Shown here: in pieces, positions 42,903-52,144 of the stretch | How the letters are laid out: each line of letters opens with the position of its first letter | How positions within the stretch are numbered: position 1 is the first letter of the stretch | Assembly (NCBI RefSeq): GCF_042684645.1 | Contig: NZ_JBHULV010000038.1 | Span: 39,197 to 103,196, forward strand | Length of the DNA stretch: 64,000 nucleotides | Source of the DNA: Pseudopedobacter alpinus | GTDB lineage: Bacteria > Bacteroidota > Bacteroidia > Sphingobacteriales > Sphingobacteriaceae | Reading direction: 5' to 3' | Notes under the pieces: model-generated | The model's input: the letters and a program-made list of their open reading frames with translations, nothing else | Told to the model about the DNA's origin: nothing | The model's database searches: none | Position numbers and translations under genes: made by a program

Positions 42903-44237
42903 ATGCATCGTAGAACATTTATTCACCACACAGGCGCTGCTGTGGCCGCTTCTTTAATACCTGAAAGCTTATTAGGTGCTGCTTTATCAACACCAAAAAA
43001 GAAAATAGCTATGGTGGGTACTGGCCATAGAGGCACTGGAATGTGGGGTGTAGAAGTATTAAAAGAATATGCAGATAGTGTTGAGTTTGTAGGACTGTGC
43101 GATAAAAATTTAGGTAGAGTAAAAACAGCACAAAAAATGCTCAAACTTAGCTGCCCAACCTATACAAACATTGATCAAATGTTGAAAGCGGTTAAACCCG
43201 ATATTCTGATTGTAACTACAATGGACAGTAATCATCATGAAATGATTGTTAAAGGTTTATATTACGGTGCAGACATCATCACAGAAAAACCGATGACTAC
43301 GGATGAAAAAAAATGTCAACAAATTATAGATGCGGAGGCTAAATATGGTAAAAAAGTTTATGTTACTTTTAATTATAGATATTCTCCACATCGTCAGAAA
43401 ATATATTCATTACTACATGATGGTGAAATTGGTAAGGTAACCTCTGTTGATTTTCATTGGTATTTAGATACTTCACATGGGGCAGACTATTTTAGAAGAT
43501 GGCATAGAAAAAGAGAAAATAGTGGTTCTCTTTTGGTTCATAAATCTACTCACCATTTTGATTTATTAAATTGGTGGCTTAATTCTGACCCTCAAGAGGT
43601 TTTTGCTTACGGATCTTTAGAAGTGTACGGAAAAAACGGACCATTTAGATCAACAAATTGCCGTCCATGTCCGCATAAAGGAGAATGTAAATTTTATTTT
43701 GACATGACCAAAGATGCTAGATTAATGAAACTATATGCAGATAATGAAGCTTATGATGGTTACCAAAGAGATGGTTGTGTGTTTAAAGAAGATATAGATA
43801 TTTTTGATAAAATGGCCGTTCAAATAAAGTATGCAAATAATGTACAGGTGAGTTATTCTTTAACTGCATATTCGCCTTATGAAGGTTATAGAATTTCTTT
43901 TAATGGCACTAAAGGAAAGTTAGATGCTTGGATACACGAAAAACAACCGTGGGAAATGGAAAAATTTGATGAAATACAATTGACAAAAAACTTTGGTAAA
44001 ACAGAATATATTAGAATTGATAACACAGAGGCTGGCCATGGTGGAGGAGATTTAAGATTAAGAAAACAGCTTTTTAACCCAGGAGAAGATCCCTATAAAC
44101 AAGGTGCTGGTAGTAGAGATGGTGTAATGTCTTGCTTAATAGGAATAGCTGCTAGAATCAGTATTGATATCGGAATGCCTGTGAAAATAAAAGATTTAAC
44201 TTCAATTACACCTCACCCAACCAGAGGGAGTATTTGA
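42903..44237 (+). CDS. Gfo/Idh/MocA family oxidoreductase with Tat-like signal
   Basis: A 444-residue NAD(P)-dependent oxidoreductase. The N-terminus MHRRTFIHHTGAAVAASL resembles a twin-arginine signal, usual for this family's exported branch in Bacteroidota. The Rossmann motif is IAMVGTGHRGTGMWG (about 35-49), followed by the EKPMTTDEKKC motif (about 131-141) that carries the conserved Lys, and HKSTHHFDLLNWWL (about 214-227). The CRPCPHKGECKFYFD segment (near 261-275) contains a cysteine cluster found in a subset of these proteins. The sugar or polyol substrate is unknown; some relatives act as glycosidases. Confidence 0.88.
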   Translation: MHRRTFIHHTGAAVAASLIPESLLGAALSTPKKKIAMVGTGHRGTGMWGVEVLKEYADSVEFVGLCDKNLGRVKTAQKMLKLSCPTYTNIDQMLKAVKPDILIVTTMDSNHHEMIVKGLYYGADIITEKPMTTDEKKCQQIIDAEAKYGKKVYVTFNYRYSPHRQKIYSLLHDGEIGKVTSVDFHWYLDTSHGADYFRRWHRKRENSGSLLVHKSTHHFDLLNWWLNSDPQEVFAYGSLEVYGKNGPFRSTNCRPCPHKGECKFYFDMTKDARLMKLYADNEAYDGYQRDGCVFKEDIDIFDKMAVQIKYANNVQVSYSLTAYSPYEGYRISFNGTKGKLDAWIHEKQPWEMEKFDEIQLTKNFGKTEYIRIDNTEAGHGGGDLRLRKQLFNPGEDPYKQGAGSRDGVMSCLIGIAARISIDIGMPVKIKDLTSITPHPTRGSI

Positions 44238-44398
44238 TATATTTATTAATATTAAAAAAAAAATTAAACAGCTTGATATTTTATTTTACGCCTAGTTAAA
44301 ACCTTTTTTAAATGTTCCTAATACATTAATCTGACTACTGGACAAATTAAATTAATTCTGAGCAGCTATTAAATTTTAACCATGATTTAATTAGAAAT

Positions 44399-45043
44399 CT
44401 AAAACTCAAAAATTATTCCTCCATGAGTTCTTTTAATAACATCAACTGGTATAATTAGCGGATTGTGGTGTAAATCAACAAATTTTAAGTTTTTTAAACC
44501 CTTAAATTGAACAGGAACTTCTTTAAATTTATTATCTCCTAAATAGATCCTCTCTAAGTTATTCAACTTTTTCACATTCTCTGGTAAACTAAAAAAACCG
44601 TTGTTTTCTAAGTGTAGAATACGTAAACTTTTCATCCTACTCAAAATTTCAAAATCTTCTTTTAGTTTCAGATTTTTGTCTTTATCTAAATAAAGCTCCT
44701 TTAAATTATTTAGGCTGTTAAAGTTTTTAGGAAGTAATGAAATGTCATTATCACCCAAATCTAACACCTCTAAATTTTTTAATGTTGTGATTTCAAACGG
44801 TACATCCTTTAAGTTGGTATGCCTTAAACTTAGATATTTTAAGTTCTTAAATTTCGATAATGACGCATAAGAGTTTTCTATGTTTTGATCATTCAAATTT
44901 AAGCGAGTAACTAATTCTGGATTTTTTAAAGCTTCTTCTAAAGATGTATATTCTTTTTCTACGGATTGTGCGTTTAAATTGTTAAACGACAACACCCAAA
45001 ATACAATAAAAGTAAATTTGATAATTCTTAATATGTTCTTCAT
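44399..45043 (-). CDS. Exported leucine-rich repeat protein
   Basis: A 214-residue protein: signal peptide (about 1-25, ending NLNAQS) and then about six leucine-rich repeats with the LxxLxLxxNxLxxLP pattern (LKYLSLRHTNLKDVP, LEVLDLGDNDISLLP, LKELYLDKD, LRILHLENNGFFSLP, LERIYLGDNKFKEVP, LKFVDLHHNPL). It is probably periplasmic or on the cell surface and binds protein partners. It has no sorting domain. It is convergent with the Gfo/Idh gene and divergent from the PL6 lyase. Confidence 0.88.
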   Translation of the reverse strand: MKNILRIIKFTFIVFWVLSFNNLNAQSVEKEYTSLEEALKNPELVTRLNLNDQNIENSYASLSKFKNLKYLSLRHTNLKDVPFEITTLKNLEVLDLGDNDISLLPKNFNSLNNLKELYLDKDKNLKLKEDFEILSRMKSLRILHLENNGFFSLPENVKKLNNLERIYLGDNKFKEVPVQFKGLKNLKFVDLHHNPLIIPVDVIKRTHGGIIFEF

Positions 45044-45519
45044 AATCTATATTTTTATAACTGCTAATACTGTTCTATAAAACTAATCAAAAAACTAATA
45101 AAATAAAAAAAAACAATGCATTTTATGTTAAACATAAACTAATTTTATACTTTAGAAGAGTTTAATTTCAACAAAATAAAACTCTTTTTGTTTTAGAAAA
45201 ATGTTAATTGTTTTAGAAAATACTAATTCATATTTCTACCTTCTGAGTGTTAAATTAGCTTCTTATCATTTTTACTACACCTTACCCATAGCTTCTTAAT
45301 AACGCTATAAAATGATAAGCTAAAATCAATCTTTAGGATTTTCAAGACATTTATTTCGCAATGATTCTTGTATATATTTTAAATTCATATATTTGGTTAA
45401 CCAAACTGGTCAACCAATTAGTTATTTAATCGTTAAAATTGATTTAAAAAACACACTTAATTAGTTAGTGAAATTATTTTGTGGTTAAAACAAATACAAG
45501 CAATTCAAATTAAAAACTC
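45044..45519. other. Regulatory intergenic region upstream of the PL6 lyase
   Basis: 476 bp without a gene, between two divergent genes. Its right third holds the promoter and paired operator described separately. An imperfect inverted repeat GCTTCTTATCATTTT/AAAATGATAAGC (about 45259-45322) lies in the middle. The remainder is plain AT-rich DNA. Confidence 0.55.
45368..45419 (+). promoter_or_regulatory. Promoter with overlapping paired operator for the PL6 lyase
   Basis: TTG (45368-45370), 17 bp, then TATATTTG (45388-45395). The palindrome TTGGTTAACCAA (45393-45404) overlaps the -7 element, and a second copy CTGGTCAACCAA lies at 45406-45417, centre-to-centre 13 bp. TGGT..ACCA is the shape of FadR/GntR-type operators, and GntR regulators are known to control alginate genes in marine flavobacteria. 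The position predicts repression relieved by a uronate ligand. No regulator is encoded nearby. Confidence 0.6.
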
Positions 45520-47823
45520 ATGAAAAAACACACCGTTCTGTTGTCCTTAACGCTTTTACTACTTTCTTTCCAATCCAAATCACAGTTTAATATACAAAAG
45601 GTTACTAACTCATTTGAATTACAGAATGCTATTTCTAAGGTTAAGGCTGGTGATGTAATTATTATGGCCAATGGTATTTGGAAAGATGTAAACATTAAAT
45701 TTATTGGAAAAGGAACAAAAGAAAATCCGATTACATTAACGGGCGAAACAGCGGGTAAAGTTACCATTGAAGGTGCTTCTGACTTAAAATTAAGTGGCGA
45801 ATATTTAATAATAAAAGATTTACATTTTAAAAATGGGTACACACCATCATCCACTGTAATACAATTTGGTATTGACAGTAAAACATTTGCTAACCACAGT
45901 AGGGTTACAAATTGTGTTATTGAGAACTTTACACAACCTAACAGAGAAGTAAGTGACCATTGGGTTGAGTTATGGGGCAGATACAACCAGCTAGACCACT
46001 GTAATTTAATAGGTAAATCTAATTTTGGGCCAACAGTGAGAGTGTTTTTAAAAGGTAATGAACATATTAACAACTACCATAAAATTGTTTATAATCATTT
46101 TGGGCCACGCCCACGTAAAGGCGGTCCGCATGGTGAAACGATTCAGATTGGTGATAGTGGAACTTCTATGGCCCCATCTTACACCAGTGTAGCCAATAAC
46201 TTTTTTGATCGTTGTAATGGTGAAGTAGAAATTATATCAAATAAATCTAATTATAACGAATTCAGAAACAATATTTTCTTTGAAAGTGAAGGTTCATTGG
46301 TTTTACGCCACGGTAATTATTGTACCATTGATGGTAATATTTTTATCGGTAATGAAAAATCGGAATTTATGGGCGGTATTAGAGTTATCAATACTGGTCA
46401 TTGGATTACTAATAACTATTTCTATAACATTAAAGGAAAAGGATTTAGAAGTGCTTTGGCTGTAATGAATGGCATTCCAAAATCTCCATTAAACCGCTAT
46501 ATGCAAGTTACCGATGTGGTGGTTGCTAACAATACTTTTATAGATTGTATTTCTCCATTTCAGTTTAGTGTAGGTGTAAATATTGATAAAAAAGATGTGC
46601 TCCCTCCTTCTGAAATTAGATCTGAAAGACCTGAGCGCATGATTATGGCTAACAATTTAATTTATAATCAAACACCAGATAATTACCCAATAGTGGCTTA
46701 CGATAAAGTGGATGGTGTGTTGTTTAAAAACAATTTTACTAATGCTATTAACAAAACTGATATTGCAAACACTGGTTTAGTTACTACAGATTTCCAGATA
46801 AATAAAGCAGCTGATTATTTATATATTCCTACTAAAAACCAAGACGATGTTTATAAAGGTTTTGATTTTGATAAAATAGCTACAGATCTTTTTGGCACAT
46901 CAAGAAAAACACAAAATAGTGTAGGTGCTATCAATTTACCAGTAAAACCAAACACAACATTAATTAATAAAACACTTTATGGCACCATTTGGTTTGTTAA
47001 AGAAGCACCGGTTTATGTTACAAAAACACATCATGTTACAAATAATAATGAACTAATTAAAAAGTTAAAAATTGCTCATTCTGGAGATATATTAATTTTA
47101 AAGGCTGGTGTTTATAAACTAGATGCCTCTTTAGTTATCAATAAAAACATCACTATTATTTCTAAAGATAAAAAGCGTAAAGCTGAGCTTCAGTTTGAAG
47201 GGGATAAAGCTGCTTTTGATATGCACCCAAAAGGTGTTTTATATTTGGAAAATATTGTACTAAAAGGAAATAAATCTCAGTGCGCATTTGCAAGTTTAGA
47301 GAAAAACATGTCTCAAGCATTCAATTTATTTGTAAAAAACACTGAAATATCTGATTTTAAAACAGTTTTAATGGTTTATAAAGCTTCTTTTGCTGATACT
47401 ATTTCATTTGATAATTCAAATATTAAAAACTGCTCATCTGGAATTGTATTAAACACGGAAACTGATGCAGGTGGAGATTATAATGCAGAGTTTGTGTACA
47501 TCACAAATTCAAAATTTGACAATATTGAATCAACAGTTTTAGATTATTATAGGGGTGGCTATGATGAATCTACCATTGGAGGAAATTTAATACTTAAAAA
47601 CAACACTTTTACTAATTGCGGTAAAGCAGAAAAAAGTAAAATATTAATACAAAACCAAGGTATTGTAAACGTGGATTTTTCTAACAATACTTTTAAAAAT
47701 AACCCTATTGATACAATTGCCATTTTATGGGGAGAAAAAGGTCAGAAACCTGTTAATAATACTGTGATTAATTCAGGCGAGATAAAGATTGAACAAAATT
47801 TAAAGCAAAAATTAATGTATTAA
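45520..47823 (+). CDS. PL6 family polysaccharide lyase (alginate lyase / chondroitinase B type)
   Basis: A 767-residue exported lyase: signal peptide about 1-22, an N-terminal right-handed beta-helix of family PL6 (about 25-430), and a second beta-helix domain (about 510-767), the two-domain form known from alginate lyases such as AlyGC. The PL6 catalytic and calcium-binding block is intact: GEVEIISNKSNYNEFRNN gives Glu235, Glu237 and Lys242, and LVLRHG gives Arg263. PL6 enzymes cleave alginate or dermatan/chondroitin chains by beta-elimination at uronates. No SusC/SusD genes are adjacent, so this is not a full utilisation locus. The paired operator upstream suggests inducible expression. Confidence 0.92.
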   Translation: MKKHTVLLSLTLLLLSFQSKSQFNIQKVTNSFELQNAISKVKAGDVIIMANGIWKDVNIKFIGKGTKENPITLTGETAGKVTIEGASDLKLSGEYLIIKDLHFKNGYTPSSTVIQFGIDSKTFANHSRVTNCVIENFTQPNREVSDHWVELWGRYNQLDHCNLIGKSNFGPTVRVFLKGNEHINNYHKIVYNHFGPRPRKGGPHGETIQIGDSGTSMAPSYTSVANNFFDRCNGEVEIISNKSNYNEFRNNIFFESEGSLVLRHGNYCTIDGNIFIGNEKSEFMGGIRVINTGHWITNNYFYNIKGKGFRSALAVMNGIPKSPLNRYMQVTDVVVANNTFIDCISPFQFSVGVNIDKKDVLPPSEIRSERPERMIMANNLIYNQTPDNYPIVAYDKVDGVLFKNNFTNAINKTDIANTGLVTTDFQINKAADYLYIPTKNQDDVYKGFDFDKIATDLFGTSRKTQNSVGAINLPVKPNTTLINKTLYGTIWFVKEAPVYVTKTHHVTNNNELIKKLKIAHSGDILILKAGVYKLDASLVINKNITIISKDKKRKAELQFEGDKAAFDMHPKGVLYLENIVLKGNKSQCAFASLEKNMSQAFNLFVKNTEISDFKTVLMVYKASFADTISFDNSNIKNCSSGIVLNTETDAGGDYNAEFVYITNSKFDNIESTVLDYYRGGYDESTIGGNLILKNNTFTNCGKAEKSKILIQNQGIVNVDFSNNTFKNNPIDTIAILWGEKGQKPVNNTVINSGEIKIEQNLKQKLMY

Positions 47824-47838
47824 TCATTCTTTATAAGT

Positions 47839-48450
47839 TACTTTAATTCGTTTTTAGCAACAATATTTTGTTGCCGTTATTAGTTTTTTCTCAAAACATC
47901 TGCTCAAAACAAGTTCTAGATATTTATAAAATTGCTAGTTATCTTAAATCAGAAATTTAAAGCATCACTTAGGGAAAATGCCACCACCACGAAAGCTATT
48001 TTGGCAAAATATATCAGTGATAAATTTGCAGAACGCTATTTTTATGATTGGCATAATTTTGAAGTTCGTTTTAAAAACTACAACCTATTTATAAAGACGT
48101 AAAAAAACACACACTGAAAACGCCCTAAATTATCTAACCAAACTTTCTGAAAATGCCATTACGGCAAATGATAGTTTAAAGGATAGTGTTTAAATAATTA
48201 TGAATAGCAAGTTAAAGTTAACACCACTAAAACATTAACTAAAAATAATGAGACATTGTTCTTTTATGTGATAAGTTTAGCGTTAAATGATAAAAAGGTT
48301 GATTTTTCTGCTATCGCGGATGTTTTATCATTATAGAAGATAAAGCAATAATTATATAGTCAATTATTGATAAACAAACTCAAATATCTTTTAATATTAA
48401 AAAAATTAATACGCTAAATCTTAGAGAAAGCCTTAAGTGTTTGTTAAAAT
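47839..48450 (+). pseudogene. Decayed gene for a secreted protein
   Basis: The 780-bp gap after the PL6 gene contains coding-like pieces in changing plus-strand frames. First LLPLLVFSQNICSKQ and VLDIYKIASYLKSEI (47866-47960), resembling a signal peptide and mature start; then ENATTTKAILAKYISDKFAE and RYFYDWHNFEVRFKNY (47975-48100); then ENALNYLTKLSENAIT and ANDSLKDSV (about 48117-48190); then ETLFFYVISLALNDKKVDFS (about 48250-48320) and IIDKQTQISFNIKKINTLNL (about 48362-48425). Each is closed by stops. The segment with RYFYDW..FE.RF recalls the N-terminal helices of heparinase II/III-like lyases, which would fit a neighbour of PL6, but this is a weak guess. Confidence 0.5.
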
Positions 48451-48518
48451 AATTTTTATTGAGATTCCAAAAGTCATGACTAAAAAACATTTTTTTATTA
48501 AATTTTAAACAAAATACG

Positions 48519-48556
48519 AAAAAAAAGAAGCCCAAAACCACACAAAATTTTGGGCT
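48519..48556 (-). terminator. Intrinsic terminator after the 96-residue hypothetical gene
   Basis: AGCCCAAAA (48529-48537) pairs with TTTTGGGCT (48548-48556). On the minus strand it is followed by TCTTTTTT. Confidence 0.78.
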
Positions 48557-48603
48557 ACACTAATTAAAAAGAAACACAAAAATCAGCCAATCTATAAAAT
48601 AGT

Positions 48604-48894
48604 TTAACTCACATTTAAAGAAATTGATCTAGAAAACCTTCCAGTTGGTAAAATTAATTCTCCAAGCATTTCCGTACCTTGAAGAATAATTAATGAAGCT
48701 CTTTTTTCAAACAAAACACCATCAATTATTAATTCGTAATTTCCTGGCGAAAGAGAAAACTGCCTGCACCCTGGTTTATTTTGTAAATAAAAGGCGCTAT
48801 AAAAAGGAGAAATTATAATACTTCCAAATCCGGCACCTTTAAAATCAAAACATACACTAACTTTTCCATTCATATCATCGAAATTAATTTTCAA
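48604..48894 (-). CDS. Small hypothetical beta-rich protein
   Basis: A 96-residue protein of alternating strand-like segments (KVSVCFDFKGAG, SIIISPFYSAFYL, RQFSLSPGNYELIIDG, ASLIILQGTEMLGELILP, RSISLNVS). The PGNYELIIDG piece resembles carboxypeptidase-regulatory or PEGA-like beta-sandwich turns. No signal peptide is evident. I do not recognise a family. A good terminator follows, which supports it being a real gene. It stands alone, between the decayed gene and a long non-coding stretch. Confidence 0.6.
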   Translation of the reverse strand: MKINFDDMNGKVSVCFDFKGAGFGSIIISPFYSAFYLQNKPGCRQFSLSPGNYELIIDGVLFEKRASLIILQGTEMLGELILPTGRFSRSISLNVS

Positions 48895-49452
48895 CTAACT
48901 ATCTTTTCCTTTTAAAAATTAATTAGCTTTTTATTTCATTATCAACTTTGGGATTTAACAATAAACTCCGTTAAAAAATACTACTTCATTTTGTTTTACA
49001 GATAGGCATATATGTAGGGTCAACGAGTTTTGAGTTAGCGTAAATTTTGAACTAAGCTTTGCAACGTATTTGTTAAAAAAAAGACTCTTTAGGATTAGAA
49101 TTTATAAAATGAGCGATTTTAAAATCGGCTAAGTACTTTATATGGTTTGTAGCAAAAAAGAAAACCTTATTGTGAAATTTGCTCATATTCTAATTTTTAA
49201 TTTTTTATAAAAGTAGAAAAGAGCTAAGGTGAAAAGTAGGGTAAAACGGACTTAATTATAGGGCAAAAATACCCTACTACTATGTTTATAATTTAATCCA
49301 TATTAGTAAAACTGTAAAAGAACTTTTTAATAATTATTTAACCAATAAAACATTTTTGTCTTTAATAATTTTATTCTGGTTTTAACTAAAAAAATATTAG
49401 CTTTTGCATTAGCGATTAATATTTCACATTTTCGAAAAAAAACTATAAACAC
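48895..49452. other. Intergenic region upstream of the four-gene signalling module
   Basis: 558 bp without a credible gene. It contains the inverted repeat at 49236-49277. Otherwise it is AT-rich with scattered stop codons in all frames and no coding-like fragments I could join. Confidence 0.5.
49236..49277. promoter_or_regulatory. Inverted repeat GTAGGGTA...TACCCTAC
   Basis: GTAGGGTA (49236-49243) and TACCCTAC (49270-49277) are exact inverse copies separated by 26 bp; between them AGGGCAAAA repeats the motif AGGGTAAAA once more. The site is about 180 bp before the lipoprotein gene and could be bound by the module's own LuxR-type regulator. Confidence 0.4.
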
Positions 49453-50034
49453 ATGAAGTTTGAAAAAAATATTTTATTCTTAATAATTATTATAATAGGA
49501 TTAAATGCTTGCCAGCAAAACGGTAACAAAGAGGATAATTTGCTAACTACCGCAGATGATACACTTAGTTACGAATTAGCAAAGAGGTATGTGAAAAACT
49601 ATGAAAAGAACGCCGGATATGTAGAAACTATTTCTAAAGATTCTACAGGAACAATTATATCTAAAGCGCCAGATACTCGCTCTGTATGGTTTGATATTGA
49701 AAGACTGGAAAGCATAGTTAAGCAGATTAAAGCAGAAGGTGGAGATGGAATAAGATTTTATTTAGGAACTTATGACCAAAATTATCCAGAACAGTTTAAA
49801 ATGGGTCATATACCACCAACAGATTATTGGGGATACAATACTTTAATTATGGTATCTACAAAAGATAGTTTGAAAAAATACCATAGAGATTATTATTCTG
49901 AAACTACAAAAGCTGGAAAAAAAAGAAAAGGAGTGATTATGAGTGTAGGATCAGCACCAGAAAATAGAGGCGAAATATGCCCACCACCCAGTGATTGTTA
50001 CGATATTGGAGCTACATTAATTGAAGAAAATTAA
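49453..50034 (+). CDS. Hypothetical lipoprotein of a signalling module
   Basis: A 193-residue predicted lipoprotein (FLIIIIIGLNAC, lipobox Cys about 20). The mature part has a conserved-looking domain: TRSVWFDIERLESIVKQIKAE, GGDGIRFYLGTYDQNYPEQ and the C-terminal GEICPPPSDCYDIGATL with two cysteines. I do not recognise a named family. It is the first of four tightly packed genes (next start 2 bp after its stop), so it is likely the envelope component of the sensor system downstream. Confidence 0.75.
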   Translation: MKFEKNILFLIIIIIGLNACQQNGNKEDNLLTTADDTLSYELAKRYVKNYEKNAGYVETISKDSTGTIISKAPDTRSVWFDIERLESIVKQIKAEGGDGIRFYLGTYDQNYPEQFKMGHIPPTDYWGYNTLIMVSTKDSLKKYHRDYYSETTKAGKKRKGVIMSVGSAPENRGEICPPPSDCYDIGATLIEEN

Positions 50035-50036
50035 TA

Positions 50037-50708
50037 ATGTATTTTACTATTAATACCATTACAGAATTAAGCTGCCTGTTAATTGCTGTGTTTTGCCTAT
50101 TTAGAGATAAAGACTCAACCTGGCGAATGTTAATTATATACCTATTTTTAACTGTTTTAACAGAGATGCTGGGTATTCATTATGCTAAGGTTCTTCATCA
50201 ATCTAACGTTTGGATTTATAATATTTTTATTAGCATAGAATGCTTTACAATAAGTTATTTCTTTTATCAATTATTTAAGCCTTACGGCCTTCAATTAAAA
50301 TGGTTAATTAATTGGTTAGTAGTGTTTTTTATGATTTTATCTTATGAATTATTGACTAAAAATTTTACTCGCTTTGCTTCAAATACCGCTACCATAATTT
50401 CTATTGTATTTGTTTTTGCGGCTTTAATTTACTTTTATAAAAAACTAACCGACGAGAAATTTGAGCAGTTAACTGTTTACGCACCTTTTTGGTGGGTAAG
50501 CGGCACTTTGTTTTTTTATTTTGGCAGCACATGCTGTAATTTATTGTTTGACTATTTGACTGTTCAAACAAGTAGAGTTTATGGGATATCTGTAAATTAT
50601 CTAATTTTCAATATCTTAAATATCATTCTATATTTACTTTGGTCTTACGCTTTTATATGTCGCTATCTACGCCGGAAATCTTTATATACATCATCCTCAC
50701 CTCGTTAA
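50037..50708 (+). CDS. Polytopic membrane protein of the signalling module
   Basis: A 223-residue integral membrane protein with about seven hydrophobic helices (for example ITELSCLLIAVFCLF, MLIIYLFLTVLTEMLG, WLINWLVVFFMILSY, TATIISIVFVFAALIYFY and YLIFNILNIILYLLWSYAFI). The layout is reminiscent of 7TM sensory modules, but no enzymatic or transporter motif is visible. It starts 2 bp after the lipoprotein gene and its 3' end overlaps the kinase gene by 52 bp, strongly suggesting one functional unit. Confidence 0.75.
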   Translation: MYFTINTITELSCLLIAVFCLFRDKDSTWRMLIIYLFLTVLTEMLGIHYAKVLHQSNVWIYNIFISIECFTISYFFYQLFKPYGLQLKWLINWLVVFFMILSYELLTKNFTRFASNTATIISIVFVFAALIYFYKKLTDEKFEQLTVYAPFWWVSGTLFFYFGSTCCNLLFDYLTVQTSRVYGISVNYLIFNILNIILYLLWSYAFICRYLRRKSLYTSSSPR

Positions 50709-51448
50709 TATTTCTAATTGCACCTGTTTTTGTAATTTTATTCATCTTATCGTATAATAAAAGAAAAAAGAGGCACCTACAAGAAAAATTGAACTTGCAA
50801 AAGGAATTTGAAACGGAGCTTTTAAAAACTCAAATTGAAGTGCAAGAGCAAACGCTTAAAACTGTTGCGCAAGATTTGCATGATAATATTGGCCAGTTAT
50901 TAAGCTTAACAGCAGTAACTTTAAGCACTCTAAATTTAAGTGGTGATGACAAAGCAATGGAGAAGGTGAGTTATTTAGAAGAAATTAATGTAAGGTCTCT
51001 AAACGAAGTTAAAGCATTATCTAAACTTTTGCATAGCGAAGATATTTTAAGCAAGGGAATATCAGAAGCCATTTATTTTGAAATTGAATGGTTAAAGAAA
51101 TCAGAAAAATTTGAGTTAGAATATGTTTCGGAAAATTCTGGAGATACAAATGATAATACTAAAAATCAGCTTATTTTATTTCGCCTTTTTCAAGAGTCTA
51201 TCAATAATATTTTACAACATTCATTTGCTACTAAAATAAAAGTTGTACTTATCCAAACCGATGAATTTTTAACGTTAATAATAGAAGACAATGGCGTTGG
51301 GTTTAAAATGGATAATCAAAAAGAGCTAAAAGGAATAGGCTTAAACAATATGAAAAGGCGGGTCGAATTAATTAAAGGTACTCTTTCTATCCAATCTGAA
51401 ATAGAAAAAGGTACAAAAATAAACATCACAATCCCAAATCATTCATAA
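50657..51448 (+). CDS. HisKA_3 family sensor histidine kinase (NarX/DesK type)
   Basis: A 263-residue kinase. The frame is open to a TTG at 50639, but ATG 50657 puts a transmembrane helix (FIYIILTSLIFLIAPVFVILFIL) at residues 8-30. There is no periplasmic sensor domain. A coiled segment leads to the dimerisation motif VAQDLHDNIGQLLSL with His75, and the HATPase_c domain has the N-box LFQESINNILQHS and the G-box DNGVGFKM and GIGLNNMKRR. Sensing is probably delegated to the two upstream membrane proteins. The stop overlaps the response regulator start (TAATG). Confidence 0.92.
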   Translation: MSLSTPEIFIYIILTSLIFLIAPVFVILFILSYNKRKKRHLQEKLNLQKEFETELLKTQIEVQEQTLKTVAQDLHDNIGQLLSLTAVTLSTLNLSGDDKAMEKVSYLEEINVRSLNEVKALSKLLHSEDILSKGISEAIYFEIEWLKKSEKFELEYVSENSGDTNDNTKNQLILFRLFQESINNILQHSFATKIKVVLIQTDEFLTLIIEDNGVGFKMDNQKELKGIGLNNMKRRVELIKGTLSIQSEIEKGTKINITIPNHS

Positions 51449-52098
51449 TGGAAGCCCAAATAATAAATATTGCTATTGTTGATGATCATACCCTTTTTAG
51501 GCAAGGTATGGTTAAACTGCTTAAAGAATCTGAAACATTAAATATATTATTTGAAGCTGAGAATGGTTTGGATATGATTAACGAAATTACTAAAAATGGT
51601 GCTCCAGATGTAATTTTAATGGATATTACAATGCCAAAGATGGATGGTTACGAAAGTTCTAAATGGATTAAAGCAAACTATCCTGAAGTAAAAATAATAG
51701 CATTAAGTATGTTTGACGATGAAAAAGCAATTCTTGGCATGTTGAGAAGTGGTGCCGGAGGTTATTTAATTAAACATACAAAAGCCACAGAACTTTTTCA
51801 TGCAATTAATGAAATTAACGTAAACCATTTTTACTTTAACGAGCTTGTTTCTATAAAACTTTTACAAAGCTTACAAAACCAACCTACTACACCTAAAAAT
51901 GAAAAATTGAATGCCAATGAACTTCAGTTTTTAAATCTTTGTGCCAGCGATTTAACTTACAAAGAAATTGCCAGTCAAATGAATTTAAGCCCGTTTACTA
52001 TTAATAATTATCGCGAGGCCTTATTTGATAAATTTCAGGTGAAATCTAGAACAGCTTTGGTTATATATGGTCTTAAAAAAGGATATATTCACTTATAA
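51448..52098 (+). CDS. NarL/LuxR family response regulator
   Basis: A 216-residue regulator. The receiver has acidic residues D12/D13 and phospho-acceptor Asp59 (VILMDITMP), with Lys in YLIKHTKA. A LuxR-type helix-turn-helix fills about 150-212 (ANELQFLNLCASDLTYKEIA, then MNLSPFTINNYREALF and VKSRTALVIYGLKKG). It is the fourth gene of the module and the obvious partner of the overlapping kinase. Target genes are unknown; the upstream inverted repeat is a candidate site. Confidence 0.94.
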   Translation: MEAQIINIAIVDDHTLFRQGMVKLLKESETLNILFEAENGLDMINEITKNGAPDVILMDITMPKMDGYESSKWIKANYPEVKIIALSMFDDEKAILGMLRSGAGGYLIKHTKATELFHAINEINVNHFYFNELVSIKLLQSLQNQPTTPKNEKLNANELQFLNLCASDLTYKEIASQMNLSPFTINNYREALFDKFQVKSRTALVIYGLKKGYIHL

Positions 52099-52144
52099 AT
52101 TTTAAACTGCAAAACGTAAATCCATTGTTTTCGCTAAAGTTTTA

